From: Azospirillum canadense
GTDB lineage: Bacteria; Pseudomonadota; Alphaproteobacteria; Azospirillales; Azospirillaceae
Assembly (NCBI RefSeq): GCF_025961225.1
Contig: NZ_JAOQNG010000005.1
Span: 186,001 to 250,000 of the forward strand
Direction: 5' to 3'
Length of the DNA stretch: 64,000 bases
The translations under genes were made by a program, and so were the position numbers. Under the pieces are notes generated by a model that saw only the letters and a list, made by a program, of their open reading frames with translations, had not been told where the DNA came from and made no database searches. This document shows positions 1 to 9,122 of this stretch, one piece after another (position 1 is the stretch's first letter; each line of letters begins with the position of its first letter).

Positions 1-59
1 TCAACCTGCTGACCGATCTTGTCTACAGCATTCTCGATCCGCGAGTGACGCTGTCATGA
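1..59 (+). CDS. ABC transporter permease, C-terminal end (DppB type, partial)
   Basis: Only the last 18 codons are in the window. They read in frame from base 3 and end NLLTDLVYSILDPRVTLS at a TGA (57-59), the typical end of DppB/OppB-type inner-membrane permeases. The stop overlaps the start of the next permease as ATGA, the usual coupling of a DppB-DppC pair. The gene starts upstream of the window. It should form the channel with the next gene for import of peptides or similar solutes; the substrate cannot be read from this fragment. Confidence 0.8.
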   Translation, partial: NLLTDLVYSILDPRVTLS

Positions 60-976
60 ACGATATTCCCTCCTTTACGGCCGCGGCTCACGTGGTTGCG
101 GGTGCCAACGCGGCCGAAGGCACTGCGCGCCGCAACGGCTTGGCCATTTTCTGGCGGCAGTTTCGCCGTTCGCAACTGGCGCTTCCAGGCGGGCTGCTCG
201 TGCTCGCCTTTGTGCTGGTCGCCTGCTTCGCGCCGCTCATCGCCACTCACGACCCGCTGAAGAACGACCTCGCGCGGACGCTGATGCCGCCCGGCGCGGA
301 GAACTGGTTCGGCACCGACGAATTGGGGCGGGACGTGTTATCGCGGGTGGTCTACGGTGCGCGGTTGTCCCTCAGCGAGGGGCTAGTGGCCGTGTTGCTG
401 GCGCTGGCGGCCGGGGTGCCGATCGGGGTCGTCGCGGGCTACGTCGGGGGCCGTACCGACATGATCATCATGCGCCTGATTGACGTGCTGATGGCCTTCC
501 CAGGCGTCCTCCTCGCGATCGCCATCATCAGTGTGCTGGGCCCGAGCCTCTTCAATGTGATACTGGCCGTCGCGCTCTACACCATTCCGATTTTCGCGCG
601 GCTGGCGCGCGGGGCGACCCTGTCGGTTAAGGAGGAGCCCTACATCGAGGCCTGCCGCGCGCTCGGCGTACCGCACCTGCGCACGCTGTGGCGGCACGTC
701 CTGCCCAACATAGCGGCGCCGATCCTGGTCATCGCCGCGCTGCGCGTGGCGATCTCCATCCTGACCGCGTCGAGCCTCAGCTTTCTCGGGCTGGGCGCGC
801 AGCCGCCGAGCCCGGAATGGGGCGCCATGCTGGCCAGTGGCCGGAACTACATCCTGATCGCGCCTCATCTGGTCATCTTTCCTGGCCTGGCGATCGTGCT
901 GCTCGTTTTCGGCCTGAACCTGTTCCAGGACGGCCTGCGGATCGCGTTGGACCCCAAAACCACCGACCTCCGGTGA
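56..976 (+). CDS. ABC transporter permease, DppC type
   Basis: This 306-residue inner-membrane permease belongs to the DppC/OppC (BPD_transp_1) family. It has a first membrane helix around residues 40-62, the conserved GTDELGRDVLSRVVYGAR segment near residue 83, several further helices and the EACRALG coupling-helix loop that contacts the ATPase. The length is normal for the family. The start overlaps the stop of the preceding permease (ATGA), implying translational coupling. Together they would import oligopeptides, nickel or related solutes. The amidase and CocE-type hydrolase that follow suggest the imported compound is an amide or ester-containing nutrient, but this is inference. No binding protein or ATPase gene is visible downstream, so they probably lie upstream. 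Confidence 0.93.
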   Translation: MNDIPSFTAAAHVVAGANAAEGTARRNGLAIFWRQFRRSQLALPGGLLVLAFVLVACFAPLIATHDPLKNDLARTLMPPGAENWFGTDELGRDVLSRVVYGARLSLSEGLVAVLLALAAGVPIGVVAGYVGGRTDMIIMRLIDVLMAFPGVLLAIAIISVLGPSLFNVILAVALYTIPIFARLARGATLSVKEEPYIEACRALGVPHLRTLWRHVLPNIAAPILVIAALRVAISILTASSLSFLGLGAQPPSPEWGAMLASGRNYILIAPHLVIFPGLAIVLLVFGLNLFQDGLRIALDPKTTDLR

Positions 977-1021
977 GCGGCGCGCACCGCCGCTGCCCCT
1001 TTTCTCGGGAGCCCCCCAACC

Positions 1022-2464
1022 ATGACCGATGCCTGTGAACTGTCCGCCGTGGATGCGCGCCGCCTGATCGGCGAGAAGCGACTGTCTCCAGTGGAACTGC
1101 TGGACTCCTGCATCGCCCAGATCGAGCGCGTGAACCCCGCGGTCAATGCGGTGGTGACCACAGCCTTTGATCGTGCCCGGATGGAGGCGCGGGCCGCCGA
1201 GGCGGCCGTGATGCGTGGCGACCCGCTGCCGCCGTTGCACGGTCTGCCCGTCGCCATCAAGGACACGCACATCACGGCCGGCGTGCGGACCACCTACGGC
1301 TCACCCCACTACAAGGACAACGTGCCGGAGCGCGACGATCATGTGGTGGAGTCGATCCGCGCGGCTGGCGGCATCGTGCATGCGAAGACCAACGTGCCGG
1401 AACTGGGCATCGGCGGGAACACGGTCAACCGACTGTTCGGCGCCACGGGCAACCCGTTCGGCCTCGAGCGCACCTGTGGCGGCTCGTCTGGCGGCTCGGC
1501 CGCGGCACTGGCTGCGAACATGGCCCCGCTCGCTTCCGGGTCTGACACCGGCGGCAGCCTGCGGCTGCCCGCCTGCTTCTGCGGCGTGGTCGCACACCGC
1601 CCGAGCGCTGGGGTCGTCGCGCACGGCGGACGGGCGCTTGCCCAGTCCTATTACAACACGCAGGGCCCCATGGCGCGCACCGCCGGCGACGCGGCGCTGT
1701 TGCTGGCGGCGATGGCGCGGCGGTCGCGCCGTGACCCCATGGCGTACCCGCTCGACCCGGACCAGTTCCTCCAGCTGGACGAGATCGATCTAAGCGGCCT
1801 GCGGGTGGCCGTCTCACCGGACCTCGGCGGCGTCCCGGTGTCCGACGTGGTCCGGCGCACCTTTGCCGAACGGGTCGAGCGCTTCCAGGGTGCGTTCAAG
1901 GTGTGCGAATGGCGCAGCCCCGCGTTCGCCGACGCTATGGACGTGTTTTGGAAGCTGCGCTCCATTGTTTTCATCGCACAGTATTACAGGGAGATCGATG
2001 GCTATGACGCCGACTTCAACCCGAACATCCGCAGCAACTACCAATCCGCGCTGAAGATGGACCTGAAGGAGGTGGCGGTGGCGCACCGCCGCCAAATGGA
2101 GCTTTACCAGGACCTCCAGAACCTGTTCGAATCCTTCGACGTGCTGCTGTGCCCCGGCGTGTCGATTCCGCCGTTTCCGTGGCGTGACCTGTTTCCCAAA
2201 GCAATCGACGGCATGCCATCCAACACTTACGTCGATTGGGTGGGCATGACCTCGGCCCTGACCATCACTGGGCACCCCATCACCGCGTTGCCCTGCGGCC
2301 TGGACCCGACGGGCGCGCCATTCGGCATCCAGGTCATCGGCCCCAACTTCGCGGACCGCTTCACCTTGGGCGTTGCCCAGTCCCTTGAGCGTCTCTTCGA
2401 GGCGGACGATGCGCTCCGAAGGCCGGTTCCCGGGATCGCGCGCCGGCCGGCCGACTCTCGTTGA
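1022..2464 (+). CDS. Amidase signature family hydrolase
   Basis: This 480-residue protein belongs to the amidase signature family (GatA/FAAH type), which hydrolyses amides with a Ser-cisSer-Lys triad. The triad is visible as Lys80 (VAIKDTH), Ser155/156 in GGSSGGSAA and the nucleophile Ser179 in SDTGGSLRLPA. The length fits the family. It starts with ATG 45 bp after the permease gene and ends 12 bp before the CocE-type gene, so the three genes look like one operon handling an imported amide or ester. It is not GatA, since no gatB or gatC is present. The true substrate is unknown. Confidence 0.93.
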   Translation: MTDACELSAVDARRLIGEKRLSPVELLDSCIAQIERVNPAVNAVVTTAFDRARMEARAAEAAVMRGDPLPPLHGLPVAIKDTHITAGVRTTYGSPHYKDNVPERDDHVVESIRAAGGIVHAKTNVPELGIGGNTVNRLFGATGNPFGLERTCGGSSGGSAAALAANMAPLASGSDTGGSLRLPACFCGVVAHRPSAGVVAHGGRALAQSYYNTQGPMARTAGDAALLLAAMARRSRRDPMAYPLDPDQFLQLDEIDLSGLRVAVSPDLGGVPVSDVVRRTFAERVERFQGAFKVCEWRSPAFADAMDVFWKLRSIVFIAQYYREIDGYDADFNPNIRSNYQSALKMDLKEVAVAHRRQMELYQDLQNLFESFDVLLCPGVSIPPFPWRDLFPKAIDGMPSNTYVDWVGMTSALTITGHPITALPCGLDPTGAPFGIQVIGPNFADRFTLGVAQSLERLFEADDALRRPVPGIARRPADSR

Positions 2465-2476
2465 GGAGCGTGTCCG

Positions 2477-4489
2477 ATGACCTGCTGTGGGTTTATTGTC
2501 GATCGCGGCGTCGCGATGGCCGCCGGTGACGGCACTATCTTGATGATGGACGTGTACCGGCCCGCCGTGGCAGGCGTGCCACTCCCCGGCGCCTTTCCGG
2601 TGCTGCTGGAGCGCACCCCCTACGGCCGGGCGTCGCCGCGCGTTGCCGGTTTGGCGGAACGGGCGGCGGAGCGCGGCTACGTCTTCGTCGCCCAGGACGT
2701 TCGGGGACGCGGGGAGTCCGGGGGGCACTTCCACATGCTCACCAACACTCCGGACGAGGGCGCGGACGGCGCGGACACCGTGGCGTGGTTGCACCTCCAG
2801 CCCTGGTGCGATGGGCGGATCGGCACAGTGGGGGGCTCGTTCAGCGCCGCGAACCAGCAGGCCCTGGCGCTCCACCGCCCGCGCGGCCTGCGCGCGCAGG
2901 TGCTGCGCGACGCCGGCACCAACTACTACCGCCGCATGCTACGCACACATGGGGCGTTCAACGTCGGCATGGTTTTGCCCTGGGTGCTGAATCAGGCGCT
3001 CGACAGTCCCGAGGCGGCCACCGATCCGCACGTTGCGGCCGCGCTCGCCGAGATGCGCGGCAACCTGAGCGAGTGGATCGGGCGGCTTCCGCTCCGCCGG
3101 GGCGAGACGCCGCTGGCGCTCGTGCCCGCCTACGAGGATATCTATTTCACCATGCTGGAGACGTCGGATGACGTACCGTACTGGCATAACCCCACCGCGC
3201 GCCTGGAGGGGCGTTGGGACGAGTACCCGACCGACGTCGCCATCCTGCTCATTTCCGGCTGGTTTGCCCACCACGCCGCTGCCAACGTGGACAAGCTGCG
3301 CGAACTTGGGCACCGCTTGACGCGGCCCGTGCGCCTTGTCATCGGACCGTGGATCCACGGACCGGACATGATAGAGGCCACCCACGCCGGCGAAGCGGAT
3401 TTCGGGGTTGCTGCTGCGGATCAGGGACCGCTGCACGATCTGCGCCTCGACTGGTTCGACCGCTTCGTTCTCGACGTACCGGGACCAGCGGTGCCGCCGC
3501 TCACCTACTTCGTTATGGGGACCGGTGACGGTCACAAGACGCCCGAGGGCCGCGTATTTCATGGTGGCGAATGGCGCCACGCTGACGCTTGGCCACCAGC
3601 CGGTACCACACCCACCCCATTTTATCTTCATGATGGCGGGGTGCTCGCGAGCCATGCGCCAAAGAAGCACGCCGCGCAGGACACCTATGACTTCGATCCG
3701 GCCGATCCTTGCCCGGGCATCGGGGCCACTAACCTGCAGTCGACTGAGTTTCCGGAGTTCGTGCTTCCTGGGCCGCGCGACCAACGCTGCCGCTCAGGCT
3801 TCGCAGCGTGCCGCGGCAGCGACCGGCCGCTCGCGGAACGCCCGGATGTGCTCGTGTATCAGACGGAGCCGCTGGCGGAGGACACCGAGGTCACCGGTGA
3901 TCTTGAAGCCCGCCTATGGGTGGCATCGAGCGCACCCGACACGGATTTCATGGTGCGGCTTATCGACGTTTATCCGGATGGCGGAAGCGAGTTGCTGATT
4001 GCGGAGGGGGTGGTGCGGATGCGCTATCGCGGCGATCGGCCAACCGGTGCGCTGATTGTTCCCGGCAGGACCTATGCCATTGCCGTCGAACTAGGACCGA
4101 CTAGCAACGTCTTCAAGCGCGAGCACCGGATCCGCCTGGACATCACCAGCTCTAGCGTGCCGGAATACGACGTTAACCCGAACACGGGTGAGCCGCTGGG
4201 CCGACACACCCACATGCGTGTGGCCCGGCAGACCATCTGGCGGGATGCCTATCGCCCCTCACACTTACTAGTTCCCTTGGCTACTAGTTCCCTTGGCGAC
4301 GCTACGTCGTTGAGCCGTGTTTCAGACGGGAGGCCATCCAGGTCAAACAGGCCCTCAAACTTTGTTCAGGGCGACTATTCCGGGAACGGGTTTGCCGAAA
4401 CGCATTCAATGGTACGAAAAGCGATTAGAGTTCTACGTCAGCATCTGGAAGAACGTTCCGGGATAGGACGATTTGCTCGCCCGCTATGA
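2477..4489 (+). CDS. CocE/NonD family hydrolase with a frameshifted C-terminal tail
   Basis: This is an alpha/beta-hydrolase of the CocE/X-Pro dipeptidyl-peptidase family (esterases and acylases). Visible elements are an N-terminal DGT-MMDVYRP strand, a nucleophile elbow GTVGGSFSAANQ near residue 120, the GPWIHG histidine segment near residue 293 and the C-terminal jelly-roll domain (VTGDLEARLWVAS, EHRIRLDITSSS). The loop usually written GWxD reads GWFAHH here, so the catalytic Asp may be displaced or lost. A 16-bp tandem duplication at 4266-4297 shifts the frame after Ala602. With one copy the protein would end LATLRR at the TGA 4311-4313 (606 residues); the present tail of about 68 residues is non-native. 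It is probably the last gene of the DppBC-amidase operon. Confidence 0.85.
   Translation: MTCCGFIVDRGVAMAAGDGTILMMDVYRPAVAGVPLPGAFPVLLERTPYGRASPRVAGLAERAAERGYVFVAQDVRGRGESGGHFHMLTNTPDEGADGADTVAWLHLQPWCDGRIGTVGGSFSAANQQALALHRPRGLRAQVLRDAGTNYYRRMLRTHGAFNVGMVLPWVLNQALDSPEAATDPHVAAALAEMRGNLSEWIGRLPLRRGETPLALVPAYEDIYFTMLETSDDVPYWHNPTARLEGRWDEYPTDVAILLISGWFAHHAAANVDKLRELGHRLTRPVRLVIGPWIHGPDMIEATHAGEADFGVAAADQGPLHDLRLDWFDRFVLDVPGPAVPPLTYFVMGTGDGHKTPEGRVFHGGEWRHADAWPPAGTTPTPFYLHDGGVLASHAPKKHAAQDTYDFDPADPCPGIGATNLQSTEFPEFVLPGPRDQRCRSGFAACRGSDRPLAERPDVLVYQTEPLAEDTEVTGDLEARLWVASSAPDTDFMVRLIDVYPDGGSELLIAEGVVRMRYRGDRPTGALIVPGRTYAIAVELGPTSNVFKREHRIRLDITSSSVPEYDVNPNTGEPLGRHTHMRVARQTIWRDAYRPSHLLVPLATSSLGDATSLSRVSDGRPSRSNRPSNFVQGDYSGNGFAETHSMVRKAIRVLRQHLEERSGIGRFARPL
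4266..4297. repeat. 16-bp perfect tandem duplication in the CocE-type gene
   Basis: The unit TACTAGTTCCCTTGGC occurs twice in immediate tandem (4266-4281 and 4282-4297). Because 16 is not a multiple of three, the second unit shifts the reading frame and replaces a nearby natural stop with a longer tail. The pattern is typical of replication slippage or of an excised insertion. Confidence 0.95.
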
Positions 4490-4553
4490 CAAGGCAGTGA
4501 TGCAGGCCAGGACAGATGGCACGCTGCTGCGCATTGCCGCCAAGTACATCTGA
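4380..4553 (+). pseudogene. Remnant of a periplasmic solute-binding protein (family 3 type)
   Basis: In the frame ending at TGA 4551-4553 the sequence reads WYEKRLEFYVSIWKNVPG, an in-frame TAG (4464-4466), then DDLLARYDKAVMQAR and TDGTLLRIAAKYI. The last part resembles the C-terminus of amino-acid-type ABC solute-binding proteins (SBP_bac_3). There is no start codon in context and the frame holds a stop, so this is a decayed fragment. It overlaps the non-native tail of the CocE-type gene in another frame. Family assignment rests on the short C-terminal motif only. Confidence 0.5.
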
Positions 4554-4719
4554 TCGAATGCATCGGAGTTCCGATCCGGTGAACGCGACGGTAAACAGCG
4601 GGTGATCGATCCGGGGGACACACGCCGTTTCGGGCGAGATTGTCGCCCCATGCCGCTCGAGCGAACGCACAGTCATCGAGCGAGCGCAGTGTCAACGGTG
4701 CAAAGCACAATTTGTGCCG

Positions 4720-5099
4720 GAAGGCAGTGCTGATCGATGGCGCGCCTTATGCACGCGGGGCTTAGATCAGGAGCCTGAAAATGGATTGATGCCGCGCGCT
4801 GGTGCAACGTGCGCAACGATGGCCCGGGATCGGGAGCGGTCGAACGGAGCCATGCATCGAAGGGCAAGCGGAAGCCGAATTGACGTTAATTGCATCGGGG
4901 TTCGCCCGTATTGAAAACGTAATACTAACGCAAATTCAATGCTTTCCGGAGCTGCACCAATACGTGTCCATCATTCTCGAATCATATGCCGTCGCAGAAC
5001 TGGATTGGCGACGAGCTAATTTGAAGGAACTTGTAGCGTGCGTGCGTATGTCATCAACGTCCTGAGCGCGGGTGATCACCAATCACCCAGGAGGCAGCA
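4720..5099 (+). repeat. Conserved leader of pseudo-receiver module, copy A
   Basis: This roughly 380-bp stretch before the pseudo-receiver gene has a clear homologue, in inverted orientation, at 14129-14510. Shared landmarks in order are GATCAGGAGCCTGAAAATGG, GCGGAAGCCGAATTGACG followed by TTAATTGCATC, GCGTGCGTGCGTATGTCATC and the ribosome site CAGGAGGCAGCAATG. Reading frames in it are not preserved between copies, so it looks like a leader or promoter region rather than a gene. It holds no other coding sequence I can support; 4554-4719 appears empty. Confidence 0.7.
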
Positions 5100-5513
5100 A
5101 TGACCAGTCTTGCTGGGTCGACCGTGCTGATTGCGGAACCTTACGCGTCAGTCGCTTCTGGCCTTCGCTTGATCATCGAGCAATGGGGCGGATGCTGCCG
5201 GACGGTCCTGTCGGCAGGTGAGCTGCACGTCGCTCTGCAGTGCGCGTTGCCCGACGTGCTGCTGGTCAACATCGACCTGGTGGGGGGAAGCGAGGGCGTC
5301 GAAGCGCTGTCGCGCGCCTATTCAACGGCGGTTGTCGTTATGGCGGCACGCTTTCTGGGCAAAGATGAACGTGAGGCGGTGGCGTGCTTGGAAATGCCGT
5401 TCACCATTGCTGATCTGCAGCTCGCCATCAGGTCGGCGTCGGCCCGGTTATTGGGAGGAGCGGGAAGGTCGGTGCGCGGCTTGCCGGGCCGCGCGGCGGC
5501 TTGGGCCTTATGA
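5100..5513 (+). CDS. Stand-alone pseudo-receiver (degenerate response-regulator) protein, copy A
   Basis: This 137-residue cytosolic protein has the alpha/beta pattern of a response-regulator receiver domain (VLIAEPY beta-1, PDVLLVNIDL beta-3, AVVVMAA beta-4, CLEMPF beta-5) and no output domain. All signature residues are replaced: the acidic pair is Glu13-Pro14, the phosphate-accepting Asp is Asn57 (an Asp sits two residues later), the Thr/Ser switch is Ala82 and the conserved Lys is Met99. It should therefore not be phosphorylated in the usual way and may act by protein contacts. A strong Shine-Dalgarno (AGGAGG) precedes the ATG. A second, inverted copy with the same substitutions lies at 13715-14128. 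Confidence 0.75.
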   Translation: MTSLAGSTVLIAEPYASVASGLRLIIEQWGGCCRTVLSAGELHVALQCALPDVLLVNIDLVGGSEGVEALSRAYSTAVVVMAARFLGKDEREAVACLEMPFTIADLQLAIRSASARLLGGAGRSVRGLPGRAAAWAL

Positions 5514-6027
5514 GAATCAGCCTTTATCATCGGTCCAGTGTTTGGCTGTCGTCCAAATGCCATATGGGGACGGCCCTCTGCTTGCAAGCTGAAGAGGTTG
5601 AAGATCGTGGTCGGATCGCTTGCGCTCATATGTCCGGCCTGTTCGTGCGCCCGCACATGAGCGCTGCACAAGATGGTTTCCGCGACATGGGTCCCAAACA
5701 CCGATGCGACCACTGGGGGCCACTGGCATCTACGGGTTTGCTCACGTCTCGGATCGATCGATTACGCCATCTCCTCGTCACCCGGCAAGGTCCAACTCCG
5801 CCCGGCGTCGTCCACGGCTAAGCCGGGATCGTGTTGGGGGGATCCGATGCGGTCGTGGTCAGCGACACCAAGCCTGGCATCCGATGGTGGAACGAGCCGC
5901 CTGAAGACCGGCCCGTGTCAAGTCCGCAGCCGCCGCAGGCGATGGCCCGAGAGGGCCAGGCTTGAGGAGGAGCGGCCGAAGGCGAATCCTCGCTCGCGGA
6001 TGCCTGATGGGCTGAAGACGGCTCCGT
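5514..6027. other. No gene recognised
   Basis: About 500 bp between the pseudo-receiver gene and the IS110 remnant. Short frames exist on both strands but none shows a recognisable domain, a convincing ribosome site or conservation. The first 30 bp still resemble the flank downstream of the second pseudo-receiver copy (ATCGGTCCA-TG-TTG). The right part is probably the non-coding 3' flank of the decayed IS110 element. Confidence 0.5.
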
Positions 6028-6130
6028 TCAGGCATGTGCATGGTGCGCCTCATAGGTGGTCTGGCGCACCAGCACCGCCCAGGCGATCCGGGCCAGCTTG
6101 TTGGCGAGCGCCACGACCACGGTGTTGACT
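6028..6130 (-). pseudogene. IS110-family transposase, C-terminal remnant
   Basis: The minus strand reads VNTVVVALANKLARIAW-AVLVRQTTYEAHHAHA before a stop at 6028-6030. The NKLARIAWAVL segment is characteristic of the C-terminus of IS110/IS1111 transposases. Nothing upstream of it belongs to the same family, so only the last 34 codons survive. It abuts a decayed IS5-type element. Confidence 0.7.
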
Positions 6131-6190
6131 TGGGCGCTGCTCTGGTGCACGGAGGCGGGAGGGCGGAGTGCTGCTCTGTGTGCGTGATCG

Positions 6191-7146
6191 TCAGGCGATG
6201 CGAACGGATTCCGGGCGTCCGAGGTCAAGCATTCGGTTGCGAAGGTTGACGGCAATCTGGGTTTCGATCCGCTGTGTCGGTCGGGTGCGGGAGTTCAAGG
6301 TGTCGCCGATGACTCGTTTCTATCCGCTCATCGCCCCCTCGGCCCCGGCCCTCGCGTTATCTCCCGAACTTTTAGCCACCTCATCCGGCCCTGCTCGGCG
6401 ATAAGCTGGATATGGCGGGCGCGTTGCGTCGGGCGGAGGGGCGGAGTACGGCCGTGGACCGCGGCGGGACGACCACCACGGCTGAGGCATGGCGTTCGGT
6501 CACGGTCTCGTCGACGCGGTCCTGGTCGTCGGCACCGTCGGCAATGACCGCAGCGATCGGCTCGTCGACTTGGTCAAGCAAGGAGCCGAGTTCGGCGGCA
6601 TCGTCACCCTCCTTGGCGCTCAGGGCCGATGCCACGATCGTGTCGGTCTCGGCATCGACGCCCAGGTGCAGCGTCCGCCAAGCCCGACGCCGCTGCGTCC
6701 CATGCTTTTCGACCAGCCATTCGCCCGCCCCGCTCAGCTTCACACCGGCGCTGTCGACCAGCAAGCATACCGGGCCGTTCACCGTCCGCGCCGCCGGCGC
6801 TTTCACCAGCGTTCCGGCCCGCCGGCTCAGCGTGGAGTGATTCGGCACCGGCAGGTCCCGTTCCCTCAGCCCGCGCAGCGAGCGGACCAGCCCTTCGGTC
6901 TGCCGCAGCGGTTGGCGAAACACCGCCCTCAGGATGAGAGCGGCTTGATCGCGAGGTCCGAGGAGCGCGCCTGGCCCCCCGGCGTGGACCGCGGCGGTGC
7001 CCGCCACGCCGCAATGGCCTCTTGCGAAAACCGGATGGTCCAGGGGCCGCGCTGACGCAGCCCGGCTTCCTAGGCCGACCAGTTCGTCACCCTGTGGCGG
7101 GTTCTCGGAATCCGGTGGCGACGGTCGGCATTGTGCTTGTGCGGCA
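6191..7146 (-). pseudogene. IS5-family (IS903-like) transposase, degenerate
   Basis: The minus strand encodes most of an IS903-type DDE transposase in shifted frames. It runs from the start MPHKHNADRRHRIPRTRH and EAGLRQRG, through LLVDSAGVKLSGAGEW (first Asp) and WRTLHLGVDAETD, to the C-terminal KRVIGDTLNSRTRPTQ and RMLDLGRPESVRIA stop at 6191-6193. There are at least one early in-frame TAG, frameshifts near 6425 and 6385, and a TAG in place of the Tyr before KRVIGD. It is dead. Related fragments occur at 9123, 19125, 47484 and 54546, so this family was once active here. Confidence 0.85.
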
Positions 7147-7283
7147 TACTCGGGCGGATCGGTCAGGAAAGGGGGCACGCCTCCTACCCGACCACGTCCA
7201 TGCTGACAACCACCCCATCCCTGCACCAAAGCAGCGGATTGGCCTAGTCATCTTGGCGCATCGAACGAGGAAAGGGCGAACCG

Positions 7284-8117
7284 GTGGAGCGTACGATTGT
7301 CAATAGGGAAGCGGTCGGCGCTACGGCCCACATCACCCAGCGCCGCAAACTGCTCATGGCCCAGATCCTGATCGAGCATCCGACCCTGATCGTGGTTCGC
7401 CAGGGCCGGAAGCTGCTCCGCGGTATCGGCCAGGAATGGCATGTCGAGCCGGGGATGGCGGTGGCCCTGGCCGAGGATCAGAGGTTCGACGTGGTGAACA
7501 CGCCGGATGCCGAGACCGGCGTCTATGAAGCCGACTGGCTGGCCTGCGCGCCAGAGATCGTCACGCGCTTTGCCACAGGGGGCGTTACCGGCAAGCCCAT
7601 TTGCGACGTCCATGTTCTGCCCAGCGCGACCAGGGCATTCAGCGATGCCTTTATGCGTGCCCGCCAAGGCATCTTTGACGAGGACGAGGTGCCCAGGGCG
7701 GCCGCCATCGCGAGGATCGTGGAGATGCTGGCATGGCTGGACCGGAGCGGCGGGTATTTCCGATGCGAAGGCAATGCATCGGTCTCGCGCCGGGTCCGGC
7801 TCACGTTGTCGGAGAATCTTGGCACGAAATGGACGGCGCCCGGCGTTGCGGAACAACTCGGCATCAGTGAAGCCTCCCTTCGCCGGCGCCTTGCCGAGGA
7901 AGGAACATCCTTCAGCAGGCTGCTGATCGATACGCGGATGTCGCGTGCGCTGACTCTTCTTCAGGTCACCGACTGGCCGATCATCCAGATCGCCTTCGAA
8001 ACGGGCTATGAGAGTCCGTCTCGCTTTTCGGTCCGTTTTCGGGAGCGCTTTGGCTACTGCCCCTCGGCGGTTCGGACGCCGGACGGCGTGAATGCGGGAT
8101 CCGCTGATCTGCTCTGA
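7284..8117 (+). CDS. AraC-family transcriptional regulator
   Basis: This 277-residue DNA-binding regulator has an N-terminal cupin-like sensing domain (about residues 15-130, including VVRQGRKLLRGIGQEW) and a C-terminal AraC double helix-turn-helix (about residues 170-265). The first helix-turn-helix is PGVAEQLGISEASLRRRL and the second is IIQIAFETGYESPSRFSVRFRERFG. The start is a GTG at 7284 preceded by GAGGAAAGGG. It is transcribed toward the PEBP gene 250 bp downstream and may control it, but that is inference. The ligand is unknown. Confidence 0.92.
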   Translation: MERTIVNREAVGATAHITQRRKLLMAQILIEHPTLIVVRQGRKLLRGIGQEWHVEPGMAVALAEDQRFDVVNTPDAETGVYEADWLACAPEIVTRFATGGVTGKPICDVHVLPSATRAFSDAFMRARQGIFDEDEVPRAAAIARIVEMLAWLDRSGGYFRCEGNASVSRRVRLTLSENLGTKWTAPGVAEQLGISEASLRRRLAEEGTSFSRLLIDTRMSRALTLLQVTDWPIIQIAFETGYESPSRFSVRFRERFGYCPSAVRTPDGVNAGSADLL

Positions 8118-8367
8118 ACCTGAGCGCGATCCACGGTTCAACCGGAAAATCAAAAGCTGAGCATTGCGGATGCCATGGGCCGCTATCGCGGTCGACGGCG
8201 ATGCCATGGCACCGAAGGGTTTCACACAGGGAAATTCAGCCGAGGCGGCGTGGTGGCGGACCGTGGGCGGTGATCGGATCAGCACATTCATTGAGCGGCC
8301 GCGCACAGCAAGAGCTCAACCACAATGTTAGGCTCATATCGGTGATCATCTATGGAGCGTACCGATA

Positions 8368-8934
8368 ATGCTAAACAAAATAGCGTTTACCTCCGCACTG
8401 GCTACCGTTGCTGTGATGTCTGGTGCAGCTTCGGCGCAAAACTTCAGTCTTTCCATCCCTGATCTGAAGGCTGGAAAATTCACCAATGAGCAGTTTCTCA
8501 GTGAAACTTATGGCTTTGGTTGCTCGGGTGACAATGCATCTCCACGTCTGACCTGGAGCGGTGCTCCCGCAGGAACCCGGAGCTTCGTGCTGACCGTGTA
8601 TGACAAGGACGCACCGACCGGCTTCGGCTGGGTACACTGGGTCGTGGCGAACATACCGGGCAACGCCATCGAGATCGCCCGCGGGATCACTTCCGACGGT
8701 GTCGGACTGCCCGCCGGTTCTCTTCAGACACGCACCGATTTCGGCGTTCCGGGGTATGGCGGACCCTGCCCACCGCAGGGTTCCACTCACAACTACGTTA
8801 TCACCTTGACGGCCCTGAAGGTCGATAAACTGCCAGACGCCGTGACTCAGAATGCGCCCCCTGCTCTCGTCGGCTTCTTCACCAAGGCCAATTCGCTCGG
8901 AGAAGCAACGCTCGTCGTGAACCAAGGGCGCTAA
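8368..8934 (+). CDS. YbhB/YbcL-type phosphatidylethanolamine-binding-like protein (PEBP), exported
   Basis: This 188-residue protein has a Sec signal peptide (residues 1-23, cleavage after GAASA) and a full PEBP fold. The motifs are FGCSGDNASPRLTWSGAP, the ligand-site strand DKDAPTGFGWVHWVV and the loop GYGGPCPPQGSTHNYVITL. Bacterial members of this family are small periplasmic proteins of poorly known role, possibly binding phospholipid head groups or small anions. The start is ATG with an upstream GGAGCG. The 250-bp gap before it (8118-8367) holds no gene and probably contains its promoter. Confidence 0.93.
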   Translation: MLNKIAFTSALATVAVMSGAASAQNFSLSIPDLKAGKFTNEQFLSETYGFGCSGDNASPRLTWSGAPAGTRSFVLTVYDKDAPTGFGWVHWVVANIPGNAIEIARGITSDGVGLPAGSLQTRTDFGVPGYGGPCPPQGSTHNYVITLTALKVDKLPDAVTQNAPPALVGFFTKANSLGEATLVVNQGR

Positions 8935-9122
8935 GCCAGCGTGAATGGGATGGACGCTCCCCGTTTCTGGCGTGGTGACGCCATCTGAGGGGGAAGTCCC
9001 TCTCATCATGGAGACGGTGCGATGTGTGCGACGGTCACCGACATTGGCGCATAAATCGTCGGAAGCTGGCGGTGTTATGGTTTTGGCGGGTATAGAGGCG
9101 TCCCGCTGAAGCCGAGAGCCCG

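Noticed and set aside
383-1270. Long open frame on the minus strand across the DppC and amidase genes
   Set aside because: Antisense to two well-supported genes; composition is His/Arg/Gln-rich, typical of shadow frames in high-GC DNA, with no domain.
1814-2875. 353-codon minus-strand frame over the amidase/CocE junction
   Set aside because: Antisense shadow of two clear coding regions and no ribosome site or recognisable motif.
5501-5904. Overlapping short plus-strand frames after pseudo-receiver copy A
   Set aside because: Poor start contexts, no domain, and not conserved downstream of copy B.
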